Below the pieces are notes generated by a model. That model made no database searches and was not told the origin of the DNA. It saw only the letters and a list, made by a program, of their open reading frames with translations. Below are positions 35,192-43,183 of a stretch of DNA of 64,000 nt, piece by piece. The position numbers and the translations under genes were made by a program. The DNA comes from Stappia sp. 28M-7 (lineage in GTDB: Bacteria; Pseudomonadota; Alphaproteobacteria; Rhizobiales; Stappiaceae): NCBI RefSeq assembly GCF_014252955.1, contig NZ_JACMIA010000001.1, positions 2,130,258 through 2,194,257 of the forward strand, in the 5' to 3' direction. How positions within the stretch are numbered: the first letter of the stretch is position 1; each line of letters begins with the position of its first letter.

Positions 35192-35650
35192 TCAAGCCGA
35201 TATGGCACGCGGTTGTGCATTGAGGCGGGCATGGCGGGCGGCGCTGAAGATCACAGCAGACGCGAGATCGTCGTAGCTGGCAAGTTCCGGCGCCTGGCAG
35301 ATCGGGATGTAGAGGTTCGACAAGACGGCATCCTGCGAATCGAGCGCATCGGCGAAGAACATCGGCATGCCGGGAAGCAGGCGCGCGGTGTCCTCGCGTC
35401 GGTCGATGATCTGGCAGCCGACGTGCCGGGTGTCGTCGATGATGCGTGCAAAGGCGCGCTCGACTGCGCCGTGCTCTCCCTCCAACACCTGAAAGAAGGT
35501 GTTTCCGGCAAGCAACAGCGCACTTGTGAGCCCGTCTCGGGTGTTGTTGCGGCGAGCGACCGCGAGCAGCCGGTCGACTTCCTCGTCGAGCGACAAGGTC
35601 ATGTCGCTGAAGTTGATCCTGCTCCGGTAACTCACCCGGGTGATGGTCAT
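35192..35650 (-). CDS. BLUF-domain blue-light sensor protein
   Basis: A 152-residue single-domain BLUF protein. The flavin-pocket residues are all present: Tyr8 (RVSYRSRI), Asn36 (RRNNTRDGLTSALLL) and Gln54 (FFQVLEGE), with Asn-Gln spacing equal to AppA. Such proteins bind FAD and report blue light through a hydrogen-bond switch. ATG 35650 is chosen because GAGG sits 7 nt upstream and it matches the paralogue's start; an ATG at 35674 lacks a ribosome site. With no output domain, it must act through a partner. It sits between fdhD and a second BLUF-like gene. Confidence 0.88.
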   Translation of the reverse strand: MTITRVSYRSRINFSDMTLSLDEEVDRLLAVARRNNTRDGLTSALLLAGNTFFQVLEGEHGAVERAFARIIDDTRHVGCQIIDRREDTARLLPGMPMFFADALDSQDAVLSNLYIPICQAPELASYDDLASAVIFSAARHARLNAQPRAISA

Positions 35651-35781
35651 GGACTGCCTCAATGCGTCTGTCATGGCGTGCAGTCTAGTGACAACCCCTT
35701 CGCGTTCCGTAAGTGGAAAACCGAAGTCTTGCCTGTGGTCATTAACTCACTGGCAAGCAAGCAGGATCGCGGTCGTCGGGG

Positions 35782-36237
35782 TCAGACGAGGAGTGCTGCC
35801 CGGGTAAAGCGGCAATCCTCGAGCCGCCGGGCCAGGCAAGCGACCGCATCGCGCACCCGGGACAGGTCCGCCGGGGCGGTGCCGGTCAACACTTCGGCAA
35901 CCTTCGCAGGCATTTCCATGCGGTCGTCCCGGCCGTTGGCAAGGCAGAGCCAGCAATGCGGAAAGAGGCGGGTGTCGAGCGGGCCTTCACAGATAATCTC
36001 GACGCGGGACAGCCGAAGATCGCCTTCCGCGCAGGTGCGGCTGTCGGCAAGTCCCGACGCTTCGCCTTCCAGCCAAAGGAGGACGTGGTCGCCCTGTCGC
36101 AGAAGAACGCCGGTTACGCCGTTCAGGCGGTTGAGGCGGCGCGTCCGGTCGAGCAACAGGTCGACGTCTGCGCAAGACAGACCGTCAAGGGAGCTACCGT
36201 CGATGCGGGCCCTGTAGCAGATCGCACTCAGTACCAT
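35782..36237 (-). CDS. Degenerate BLUF-like protein
   Basis: A 151-residue paralogue of the BLUF gene downstream. It keeps Tyr8 (SAICYRARI), Asn36 (RRLNRLNGVTGVLL) and the LEG turn, but the Gln that drives BLUF photochemistry is Leu54 (HVLLWLEGE). It also has a longer insert (SSLDGLSCADVDLL). It may bind flavin without a light response, or serve as a partner of the intact BLUF protein. The ATG at 36237 has AAGGA upstream; the open frame further up is not used. Divergent from mrp. Confidence 0.75.
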   Translation of the reverse strand: MVLSAICYRARIDGSSLDGLSCADVDLLLDRTRRLNRLNGVTGVLLRQGDHVLLWLEGEASGLADSRTCAEGDLRLSRVEIICEGPLDTRLFPHCWLCLANGRDDRMEMPAKVAEVLTGTAPADLSRVRDAVACLARRLEDCRFTRAALLV

Positions 36238-36506
36238 TTTTCCGATCCTTGCTTGCGGACTCCCCAGCCGCCCTTGAAGTTTGCGCGCAAGGTCTCGATC
36301 AATGGTTAAAAAGGGGCTGATGATGTCGTGAAAATCACGTCTGTCGCGGTTTTCTCCCCTTGTCGCTGGCCGGAGGCGGCAAGGTGGGGCCCGCGTGAGG
36401 GGCCCTGCGACGGGAAAGCAATTGACGTTTCCCGGTACGGCCTTACGTTCCGCGCATGTGATCGGGCACGGGAATTGTGATGTTCTGGAAGAAAAAGAGG
36501 GATGCA

Positions 36507-37688
36507 ATGCCGACGCGTGAAGAGGTCCTGGCCGAGCTTTCCAAGGTCAAGGGGCCGGATCTCGAAGGGGATATCGTATCGCTCGGCCTTGTCTCGGATA
36601 TTTTCATTTCCGATGGCAGGGTGATCTTTTCGATCACCGTCCCTGCGGAACGGGCGCAGGAGCTGGAGCCGATGCGGCAGGCGGCCGAGAAGGTCGTCGG
36701 CAAGCTTGCCGGTGTCGAGAAGGTGCTGGCTGCCCTGACCTCCGAGCGCCAGGGCGGGGCAGGGGCGAAGGCACCGCCGCCGGTACGGCCCGCGCCCGCG
36801 GCCGCCGACATGGGCAGCGTCCCGCCGCCGATGCAGCGCCGCGCCGCGCCGGCCGCGCCAGAGCAGACGGCAAAGCCCGGCGTGCCCGGTGTCAAGGCGA
36901 TCATCGCGGTCGCCTCCGGCAAGGGCGGTGTCGGCAAGTCGACGACCACCTGCAACCTGGCCCTCGCGCTGCAGGCTAACGGGCTCAAGGTCGGTGTGCT
37001 CGACGCGGATATCTACGGCCCGTCGATCCCGCGCCTGTTCCGCGTTTCCGGGCGGCCGGAGCCGGTGTCCGGCCGTATCCTCAAGCCGCTGGAAGGCTAT
37101 GGCATCAAGGTGATGTCGATGGGCTTCCTCGTGGAGGAGGAAACCCCGATGATCTGGCGCGGGCCGATGGTGATTTCGGCGATCACCCAGATGCTGCGCG
37201 AGGTCGCGTGGGGCGAACTGGACGTGCTGGTGGTCGACATGCCTCCCGGCACGGGCGACGCGCAACTGACCATGGCTCAGAACGTGCCGCTTGCCGGTGC
37301 GGTGATCGTCTCGACGCCGCAGGACCTGGCTCTGATCGATGCGCGCAAGGGGCTCAACATGTTCCGCCGTGTGGATGTGCCGCTGCTCGGCATCGTGGAG
37401 AACATGAGCTATTTCCTTTGCCCGGACTGCGGCGGGCGTCACGACATCTTCGGTCATGGCGGTGCACGCGCGGAAGCCGAGAAGCTCGGTGTCCCGTTCC
37501 TGGGCGAGGTGCCGCTCGACATGGCGATCCGGATCAATTCCGATGCAGGAACGCCCGTGACCGTGACCGATCCGGACGGGGCCCATGCGGCGATCTATCG
37601 TGATATCGCGACCAAGGTCTGGGCCGAGATCGAGCGAAACCGCGAGGACGGCCAGCGTGCCGCGCCGCGTATCGTCATCGAGAGCTAG
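36507..37688 (+). CDS. mrp: Mrp/NBP35-type Fe-S cluster carrier ATPase
   Basis: A 393-residue protein: N-terminal MIP18/DUF59-like domain (residues ~1-85), Pro/Ala linker, and a P-loop domain (IIAVASGKGGVGKSTTTCNLALAL; VLDADIYGPSIPRLF; DVLVVDMPPGTGDAQL). The CPDC motif in SYFLCPDCGGRHDIF would bind the bridging Fe-S cluster. ATG 36507 follows GAGGGA; an ATG at 36480 is an alternative. It ends at a strong terminator. Fe-S delivery fits the many Fe-S proteins encoded downstream. Confidence 0.93.
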   Translation: MPTREEVLAELSKVKGPDLEGDIVSLGLVSDIFISDGRVIFSITVPAERAQELEPMRQAAEKVVGKLAGVEKVLAALTSERQGGAGAKAPPPVRPAPAAADMGSVPPPMQRRAAPAAPEQTAKPGVPGVKAIIAVASGKGGVGKSTTTCNLALALQANGLKVGVLDADIYGPSIPRLFRVSGRPEPVSGRILKPLEGYGIKVMSMGFLVEEETPMIWRGPMVISAITQMLREVAWGELDVLVVDMPPGTGDAQLTMAQNVPLAGAVIVSTPQDLALIDARKGLNMFRRVDVPLLGIVENMSYFLCPDCGGRHDIFGHGGARAEAEKLGVPFLGEVPLDMAIRINSDAGTPVTVTDPDGAHAAIYRDIATKVWAEIERNREDGQRAAPRIVIES

Positions 37689-37753
37689 GGGCTGTCCCCT
37701 GCATCTGGGCCGGAAATGGCGTTCGGCCGGCTAGACAATCCTGATTGGTGAAC

Positions 37754-37788
37754 AAGGGCTTCGCGGCCGATGTCGCGAAGCCCTTTTT
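37754..37788 (+). terminator. Intrinsic terminator of mrp
   Basis: AAGGGCTTCGCG, an 8-nt loop, CGCGAAGCCCTT and a T-run: a 12-bp near-perfect stem directly followed by T residues, 66 bp after the mrp stop. Confidence 0.9.
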
Positions 37789-37847
37789 GCTGAAGGCGAA
37801 TCGGCGCGCGTTCAAGCGGCCCCGTTTCTTGAAAAGAACCTACGCGG

Positions 37848-37879
37848 GCCGCCAATTGATTGTTTGGCGGCGGGTTTTT
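37848..37879 (+). terminator. Second hairpin with T-run
   Basis: GCCGCCAA, an 8-nt loop, TTGGCGGC, then GGGTTTTT. It resembles an intrinsic terminator 60 bp beyond the mrp terminator. It could insulate the next operon or end a short RNA begun after the first terminator. Confidence 0.5.
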
Positions 37880-37974
37880 AAAACATGACTATTCGAGTTA
37901 GCTTTTATCTCAAGGCAAAACATTCCCGCCGATCAGTCCTTTTTGTCGCACGATCGGGTGCGCGTTACCGGTTT

Positions 37975-37991
37975 ATTGTGCGGCGCACAAT
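37975..37991. promoter_or_regulatory. 17-bp palindrome ATTGTGCG-G-CGCACAAT
   Basis: Perfect 8-1-8 inverted repeat, 170 bp upstream of the torD-like start in the AT-rich promoter zone. Good operator candidate for the formate dehydrogenase operon. It is not an FNR/FixK (TTGAT-N4-ATCAA) box. Confidence 0.55.
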
Positions 37992-38033
37992 GGCCTGCGG
38001 CGCGGAGATCATGCGTTCTGTGTTGTTTCGTGT

Positions 38034-38049
38034 ATTTTTGTACAAAAAT
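38034..38049. promoter_or_regulatory. 16-bp AT palindrome ATTTTTGTACAAAAAT
   Basis: A perfect palindrome centred on GTAC, 112 bp upstream of the torD-like start. It could be an operator or, as RNA, part of a leader structure. Confidence 0.5.
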
Positions 38050-38085
38050 TGGATTGTAAGTACATGAAATGCATAAACATCTCCC

Positions 38086-38114
38086 ACGCAACGCAAAACC
38101 GAAAGCGTTTGCGT
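38086..38114 (+). promoter_or_regulatory. Imperfect inverted repeat in the leader of the fdh operon
   Basis: ACGCAACGC (38086-38094) and GCGTTTGCGT (38105-38114) pair with one bulged base around a 10-nt loop, ending 46 bp before the torD-like ATG. As RNA this would be a leader hairpin; as DNA a binding site. Confidence 0.45.
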
Positions 38115-38160
38115 GCACCCGTCCAAAATGACAATCTGCAAGGTGAGGGAGATTAATTGC

Positions 38161-38832
38161 ATGATCAACAAGCCGGATTTCGGTGCCGCAGCTGCGGAAG
38201 CCGGAACGTCGGACGCACATGCTGCCGAGAGAATGATGGTCGTCCCCGAAGATCGGGAGCGGGCCATCCTTTATGGCATTCTGGCGAGCGGTCTGGAGCG
38301 GGCTGCGGATCGTGGCTGGCTGGCCGCGATCGCCGCGCTGCCGCGTCTCGAGGGCGAAATCGGCGGTCCGTTGGCAGAGCTCTCCCGTATCGCCGCAACC
38401 GCGGACCCCGAAGTGCTGCGACGCGAATATCACGACCTCTTCATCGGGGTTGGGCGCGGCGAGCTGGTCCCATACGCTTCCTATTATCTGACCGGATTTT
38501 TGAACGAGAAGCCGCTGGCGCTGTTACGGCAGGACATGCGCCGGCTCGGCATCGAACGCGATCCGGACATTCACGAGCCGGAGGATCACATCGCGGCGAT
38601 TTGCGCGATGATGGCCGGACTGATCGACGGCAGCTTCGGTGATGGCGACGAGGAGGAGGCTTCCGCCTTCTTCCGTGCTCACCTTGCCGTTTGGGCGCCC
38701 TATTTCTTCAAGGATCTGGCCGCGTCCGAAACCGGCGAACTGTATCCTGCGCTCGGGCGCCTGGGGCAGGCTTTCACGGCGGTCGAGATCGAGGCTGACA
38801 GGCTTTTCGCGGAGCGCCGCAAGGCGGGTTGA
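38161..38832 (+). CDS. TorD-family molybdoenzyme maturation chaperone
   Basis: A 223-residue, all-helical protein of the TorD/DmsD family that binds the Tat signal of a molybdoenzyme and holds it for cofactor insertion. LYGILASGLE, LRREYHDLFIGVGRGELVPYASYYLTGFLNEKPLALLRQDM and the diagnostic HEPEDHIAAICAMM are present. GAGGGAG lies about 8 nt before ATG 38161; an in-frame GTG at 38113 lacks that support. As first gene of the operon, its client is the Tat-dependent formate dehydrogenase alpha subunit. Confidence 0.92.
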   Translation: MINKPDFGAAAAEAGTSDAHAAERMMVVPEDRERAILYGILASGLERAADRGWLAAIAALPRLEGEIGGPLAELSRIAATADPEVLRREYHDLFIGVGRGELVPYASYYLTGFLNEKPLALLRQDMRRLGIERDPDIHEPEDHIAAICAMMAGLIDGSFGDGDEEEASAFFRAHLAVWAPYFFKDLAASETGELYPALGRLGQAFTAVEIEADRLFAERRKAG

Positions 38833-38916
38833 GTATCTGGCCCGGCGCAGGCCGGGCAAGGCGGGTGGCGGGCGAAACTGCTGCCCAGGGCAATGTAAGT
38901 GGAACGAGAGGGTGTC

Positions 38917-39108
38917 ATGAGACGCAAGGACACAGCGATTGAGGCGGATCGTCGGAGTTTCCTGAAGCTTGCAGGGCTCGGTGCCGTGGCCGGCACGGCG
39001 ACGCTCGTGACTGGCGAGGCCGAAGCGGTCGAGGCCGACAAGGCGGCTGGGAGCGGCTACCGCGAGACCGAGCATGTGAAGACCTTCTACGACACGGCCC
39101 GGTTCTGA
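38917..39108 (+). CDS. Formate dehydrogenase region Tat mini-protein (TIGR02811-like)
   Basis: A 63-residue protein that is mostly a twin-arginine signal: EADRRSFLKLAGLGAVAGTATLVTGEAEA, followed by a short tail ending ETEHVKTFYDTARF. Small Tat-signal proteins of this type are regularly encoded beside formate dehydrogenases (TIGR02811, from memory). ATG 38917 with GAGAGG upstream is preferred over GTG 38899. The role is unknown: a decoy for the chaperone, or a small exported subunit. Confidence 0.85.
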   Translation: MRRKDTAIEADRRSFLKLAGLGAVAGTATLVTGEAEAVEADKAAGSGYRETEHVKTFYDTARF

Positions 39109-39229
39109 TCCGCAAGGACGCCGGACTGTCTGAAGTCGCAATCAGCGCCCCGTGCCGAAGGCAAAAGAATGGGGCATGCGCAGAACCAGTCGCCACGAAG
39201 CGGCCCTGCGCTATCGAGGGAGAAACGTG

Positions 39230-42211
39230 ATGCTGAGGAAGAAGACGAGCGGGACTGCGCGTCGTTCCAGCCTGGCTTCCGCGATCGAGGCGATCGGCGC
39301 CAGCGCGATGGACCGCCGTACGTTCCTGCGCAGGTCGGGCCTTGCCGCGGGCGGGCTCGCCGCAGCCGGGGCACTTACCGGTGGCATGGTGCGCAAGGCC
39401 GAAGCGGCCGGGCCGACCAATGCCAAGGTCGAGATCAAGAAGACTGTCTGCACGCACTGTTCGGTTGGCTGCACCGTGCTGGCGGAAGTGCAGGATGGCG
39501 TGTGGACCGGCCAGGAGCCGGGCTTCGACAGCCCCTTTAACCTCGGTTCGCACTGCGCCAAGGGCGCCTCGGTGCGCGAGCATGCCCATGGCGAGCGCCG
39601 CCTGAAGTACCCGACCAAGCTGGTCGGCGGAAAGTGGGAGCGCATTTCCTGGGATCAGGCGATCAACGAGATCGGCGATCAGATGCTGAAGATCCGCGAC
39701 GAGAGCGGTCCGGACAGCGTCTACTGGCTCGGCTCGGCCAAGCACAGCAACGAGCAGGCCTATCTGGTCCGCAAGTTCGCGGCCTTCTGGGGCACGAACA
39801 ACGTCGACCACCAGGCGCGTATCTGTCACTCCACCACGGTCGCAGGTGTCGCGAACACCTGGGGTTACGGTGCGATGACGAACTCGTACAACGACATCCA
39901 CAATTCCAAGGCGATCTTCATCATCGGCGGCAATCCCGCCGAGGCGCATCCGGTCTCGCTGCTTCACGTGCTGAAGGCGAAGGAAGAGAACGCTGCGCCG
40001 CTGATCGTCTGCGATCCGCGCTTCACCCGCACCGCAGCGCATGCGTCCGAGTATGTCCGCTTCCGTCCGGGCTCCGACGTGGCTCTGGTCTGGGGTATCC
40101 TCTGGCACATCTTCGAGAACGGCTGGGAGGACAAGGAGTTCCTGCGCCAGCGCGTCTGGGGCATGGACCAGATCAAGGTGGAAGTGGCCAAGTGGACGCC
40201 CGAGGAGACCGAGCGCGTCACCGGCGTCCCGGGTTCGCAGCTGAAGCGCGTCGCCCGTACGCTCGCCAACAACCGTCCGGGCACCGTCATCTGGTGCATG
40301 GGCGGCACGCAGCACACCAATGGCAACAACAACACCCGCGCCTACTGCGCCCTTCAGCTGGCTCTCGGCAACATGGGCAAGGCCGGCGGCGGCACCAACA
40401 TCTTCCGCGGCCATGACAACGTGCAGGGTGCGACGGACCTTGGCGTGCTTGCCGATACGCTGCCGGGCTACTACGGCCTGGCGGAAGGCTCCTGGCGCCA
40501 CTGGGCGCGCGTGTGGGGCGTTTCCTACGACAGCCTTGCCGAGCGCTTCGCCACGATGAAGGGCGCCGACGGCAAGGACAAGGCCATGATGTTCGAGAGC
40601 GGCATCACGGTGTCGCGCTGGATCGACGGCGTTCTGGAAGACAAGGCGAACCTGCTTCAGCCCGACAACACACGCGCCATGGTGTTCTGGGGCCATGCCC
40701 CGAACTCGCAGACCCGTCTGCCCGACATGAAGCGGGCGATGGAGAAGCTCGATCTGCTGGTCATCATCGATCCGTTCCCGACCATGTCGGCGGTGATGCA
40801 TGACCGCAAGGACGGCGTCTACCTGCTGCCGGCGACGACCCAGTTCGAGACCTATGGCTCGGTGACCGCGTCGAACCGCTCGCTGCAGTGGCGCGAGAAG
40901 GTCATCGATCCGCTGTTCGAGTCCAAGACCGACCACTCCATCGCGTATCTCTTCGCGAAGAAGTTCGGTTTTGCCGAGGACATGTTCAAGAACATCGAGG
41001 TGAACGGCGAGGAGCCGCTCATCGAGGACGTGACCCGCGAGTTCAACCGCGGCATGTGGACCATCGGCTATACCGGCCAGTCGCCGGAGCGCCTGAAGCT
41101 GCACATGCAGAACCAGCACACGTTCGACCGTACGACCCTGCGCGCCAATGGCGGGCCGGCGGACGGCGACTTCTACGGCATGCCTTGGCCGTGCTGGGGC
41201 TCGGCGGAGATGAAGCATCCCGGTTCGGCGGTGCTTTACGATACGTCGCTGCCGGTTGCCGAAGGCGGCATGGGCTTCCGCGCCCGCTTCGGCGTCGAGA
41301 AGGATGGCGACAACCTGCTGGCCGAAGGCTCCTGGCCTGTCGGTTCGGAGATCGAGGACGGCTATCCCGAGTTCACCATGGCCATGCTGATCAAGCTGGG
41401 CTGGGACAAGGATCTGACGCCCTACGAGCGCCGGATGATCGAATGGGTCGCCGGCATGGTGGATGCCATGCCTTCGTCGGAAGAGGTCGGCGAGACCTCG
41501 CAGACCGGGGATATCCCCTCCGACTACAATGACAAGGTCGGCGGCGTGAACTGGAAGACCGACCTGTCCGGCGGCATCCAGCGCGTTGCGATCAAGCATG
41601 GCTGCGCGCCCTACGGCAACGCCAAGGCCCGCGCAGTGGTGTGGACCTTCCCGGATCCGGTGCCGCTGCACCGCGAGCCGCTCTACACCAGCCGTCGTGA
41701 CCTGCTCGACAAGTATGCGACCTATGAGGACAAGACCTTCTGGCGCGTCCCCACCCGCTACAAGTCGATCCAGGAGAACGACTATTCCAAGGACTTCCCG
41801 ATCATCCTGACCTCGGGGCGCCTGGTGGAATACGAAGGCGGCGGCGACGAGACCCGCTCCAACCCGTGGCTGGCCGAGCTGCAGCAGGACATGTTCGTCG
41901 AGGTCAACCCGCGCGATGCCAACAATCTCGGCATTCGCGACCGGGAAATGGTTTGGGTGCACGGTCCGGAGGGCGGCAAGGTCAAGGTGATGGCCATGGT
42001 GACCGAGCGTGTCGGTGTGGGCGTGGCCTTCATGCCCTTCCACTTCGGCGGTCACTTCCAGGGCGAGGACCAGAGGCACAAGTATCCGACCGGTTCGGAT
42101 CCTTATGTGCTCGGCGAGGCGACCAACACCGCCCAGACCTACGGCTATGACAGCGTCACCCAGATGCAAGAAACCAAGGCCACGCTCTGCCGCATCGAGC
42201 GCGTGGCGTAA
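39230..42211 (+). CDS. fdhA: Formate dehydrogenase, Mo-bisMGD catalytic alpha subunit
   Basis: A 993-residue DMSO-reductase-family enzyme oxidising formate to CO2. A Tat signal (MDRRTFLRRSGLAAGGLAAAGAL) at residues ~27-50 sends it to the periplasm. Cys74, 77, 81 and 109 (CTHCSVGC...SHC) bind the proximal 4Fe-4S cluster. The Mo ligand is Cys199 in DHQARICHSTT, so it is a cysteine rather than selenocysteine enzyme, followed by the essential His200. The C-terminal part is a molydopterin-dinucleotide-binding domain (IILTSGRLVEYEGGG...EVNPRDANNLGI). ATG 39230 follows GAGGGAG. It is cotranscribed with its chaperone, beta and gamma subunits. Confidence 0.96.
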   Translation: MLRKKTSGTARRSSLASAIEAIGASAMDRRTFLRRSGLAAGGLAAAGALTGGMVRKAEAAGPTNAKVEIKKTVCTHCSVGCTVLAEVQDGVWTGQEPGFDSPFNLGSHCAKGASVREHAHGERRLKYPTKLVGGKWERISWDQAINEIGDQMLKIRDESGPDSVYWLGSAKHSNEQAYLVRKFAAFWGTNNVDHQARICHSTTVAGVANTWGYGAMTNSYNDIHNSKAIFIIGGNPAEAHPVSLLHVLKAKEENAAPLIVCDPRFTRTAAHASEYVRFRPGSDVALVWGILWHIFENGWEDKEFLRQRVWGMDQIKVEVAKWTPEETERVTGVPGSQLKRVARTLANNRPGTVIWCMGGTQHTNGNNNTRAYCALQLALGNMGKAGGGTNIFRGHDNVQGATDLGVLADTLPGYYGLAEGSWRHWARVWGVSYDSLAERFATMKGADGKDKAMMFESGITVSRWIDGVLEDKANLLQPDNTRAMVFWGHAPNSQTRLPDMKRAMEKLDLLVIIDPFPTMSAVMHDRKDGVYLLPATTQFETYGSVTASNRSLQWREKVIDPLFESKTDHSIAYLFAKKFGFAEDMFKNIEVNGEEPLIEDVTREFNRGMWTIGYTGQSPERLKLHMQNQHTFDRTTLRANGGPADGDFYGMPWPCWGSAEMKHPGSAVLYDTSLPVAEGGMGFRARFGVEKDGDNLLAEGSWPVGSEIEDGYPEFTMAMLIKLGWDKDLTPYERRMIEWVAGMVDAMPSSEEVGETSQTGDIPSDYNDKVGGVNWKTDLSGGIQRVAIKHGCAPYGNAKARAVVWTFPDPVPLHREPLYTSRRDLLDKYATYEDKTFWRVPTRYKSIQENDYSKDFPIILTSGRLVEYEGGGDETRSNPWLAELQQDMFVEVNPRDANNLGIRDREMVWVHGPEGGKVKVMAMVTERVGVGVAFMPFHFGGHFQGEDQRHKYPTGSDPYVLGEATNTAQTYGYDSVTQMQETKATLCRIERVA

Positions 42212-42223
42212 GGGGGAAAAACC

Positions 42224-42823
42224 ATGGCACGGATGAAATTCCTCTGTGACGCCGAGCGCTGCATCGAGTGCAATGCCTGCGTAACTGCCTGCAAGAACGA
42301 GCACGAGGTGCCGTGGGGCATCAATCGTCGCCGCGTGGTGACCATTCAGGACGGCAAGCCGGGCGAGCGCTCGATTTCCGTCGCCTGCATGCACTGCTCC
42401 GACGCGCCCTGCATGGCGGTGTGCCCGGTCGACTGCTTCTACCAGACCGACGAGGGTGTGGTCCTTCACTCCAAGGACCTGTGCATCGGCTGCGGATACT
42501 GCTTCTACGCCTGCCCCTTCGGCGCGCCGCAGTATCCTCAGGCCGGCAACTTCGGTTCGCGCGGCAAGATGGACAAGTGCACCTTCTGCGCCGGCGGTCC
42601 CGAGGCGGACAACTCCTCGGCCGAGTACGCCAAGTACGGCCGCAACCGTCTGGCCGAGGGCAAGCTCCCGCTCTGCGCGGAGATGTGCTCGACCAAGGCT
42701 CTGCTGGCCGGCGACGGCGACGTGGTCTCGTCGATCTATCGCGAGCGCGTCGTGGCCCGCGGCTTCGGCTCCGGAGCCTGGGGCTGGGGCACTGCCTACG
42801 AGCAGAAGGCAGGCAGCTTCTGA
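42224..42823 (+). CDS. fdhB: Formate dehydrogenase iron-sulfur beta subunit
   Basis: A 199-residue four-cluster ferredoxin-like subunit that passes electrons from the alpha subunit to the membrane cytochrome. Cys groups are CIECNACVTACKNEH, CMHCSDAPCMAVCP, CIGCGYCFYACPFG and CTFC...LCAEMCSTKAL, the usual arrangement for this family. There is no C-terminal membrane helix, unlike FdnH of E. coli. It follows fdhA by 12 bp. Confidence 0.95.
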   Translation: MARMKFLCDAERCIECNACVTACKNEHEVPWGINRRRVVTIQDGKPGERSISVACMHCSDAPCMAVCPVDCFYQTDEGVVLHSKDLCIGCGYCFYACPFGAPQYPQAGNFGSRGKMDKCTFCAGGPEADNSSAEYAKYGRNRLAEGKLPLCAEMCSTKALLAGDGDVVSSIYRERVVARGFGSGAWGWGTAYEQKAGSF

Positions 42824-42852
42824 TCGGTACCTTTTTAAGGCCGTTAAGAATG

Positions 42853-42879
42853 ACAGGGGCGGCCTGCGGCCGCCTCTGT
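42853..42879 (+). other. Strong intercistronic hairpin after fdhB
   Basis: ACAGGGGCGGCC, TGC, GGCCGCCTCTGT: a 12-bp stem with one G.U-type mismatch and a 3-nt loop, 30 bp after the fdhB stop and without a T-run. It fits an mRNA-stabilising or partial-attenuation hairpin separating fdhAB from the genes below. Confidence 0.6.
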
Positions 42880-42930
42880 TGCGTCGGTGGGGCATGGAAC
42901 CCGCCGAAACTCGACTGAGGAGAGAGTGAC

Positions 42931-43128
42931 GTGAAATCGGGATCAGCCACGTGGGGCATGTTGGTCGTCGCGGGAGCGCTGCTGGCGCTCGTTCCGGGGT
43001 GCCGGGACGATGAGCAGAATCGCCCGCTGCATCTCGAAAAGGGCGTCTATCAGGGTGCGGACGATGCTCCGCTCACCGCGGAAGAGCGCCGCACGCTGCA
43101 AGAACGCGGCAACCGGCAGCGCTTCTGA
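42931..43128 (+). CDS. Small lipoprotein in the formate dehydrogenase operon
   Basis: Sixty-five residues starting with GTG at 42931 (AGGAGAGAG upstream). A lipoprotein signal (MLVVAGALLALVPGC) puts the lipidated Cys at about residue 24; the mature part is only ~42 polar residues (RDDEQNRPLHLEKGVYQGADDAPLTAEERRTLQERGNRQRF). I do not recognise a named family. Its place between the beta and gamma subunit genes suggests a periplasmic-side stabiliser or extra subunit of the enzyme. Confidence 0.8.
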   Translation: MKSGSATWGMLVVAGALLALVPGCRDDEQNRPLHLEKGVYQGADDAPLTAEERRTLQERGNRQRF

Positions 43129-43183
43129 GGCGCGTCGACAGCCTGAAGATCAAACCTGCGGACGGAACAGGGGAGGGACTAGG

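Larger units (their letters stand above)
37689..38160. other. 472-bp regulatory gap before the formate dehydrogenase run
   Basis: No gene is seen. From left to right it holds the mrp terminator, a second hairpin with a T-run, a 17-bp palindrome, a 16-bp AT palindrome and an imperfect inverted repeat close to the torD-like start, all listed separately. The stretch 37870-38110 is much more AT-rich than its surroundings, as expected of the main promoter of the formate dehydrogenase operon. Confidence 0.7.

Noticed and set aside
37885-38067. Forward 60-codon frame in the fdh leader
   Set aside because: No ribosome site ahead of its ATG, and it spans the palindromes and likely promoter.
39824-39832. 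Possible selenocysteine codon in formate dehydrogenase
   Set aside because: The Mo-ligand codon in RICHSTT is TGT (Cys), not TGA, and no downstream SECIS hairpin is needed.
38915-42895. Reverse-strand open frame of 1,326 codons opposite fdhA-fdhB
   Set aside because: It is antisense to clear molybdoenzyme genes with all catalytic motifs. Such long antisense frames in GC-rich genomes are a common artefact.
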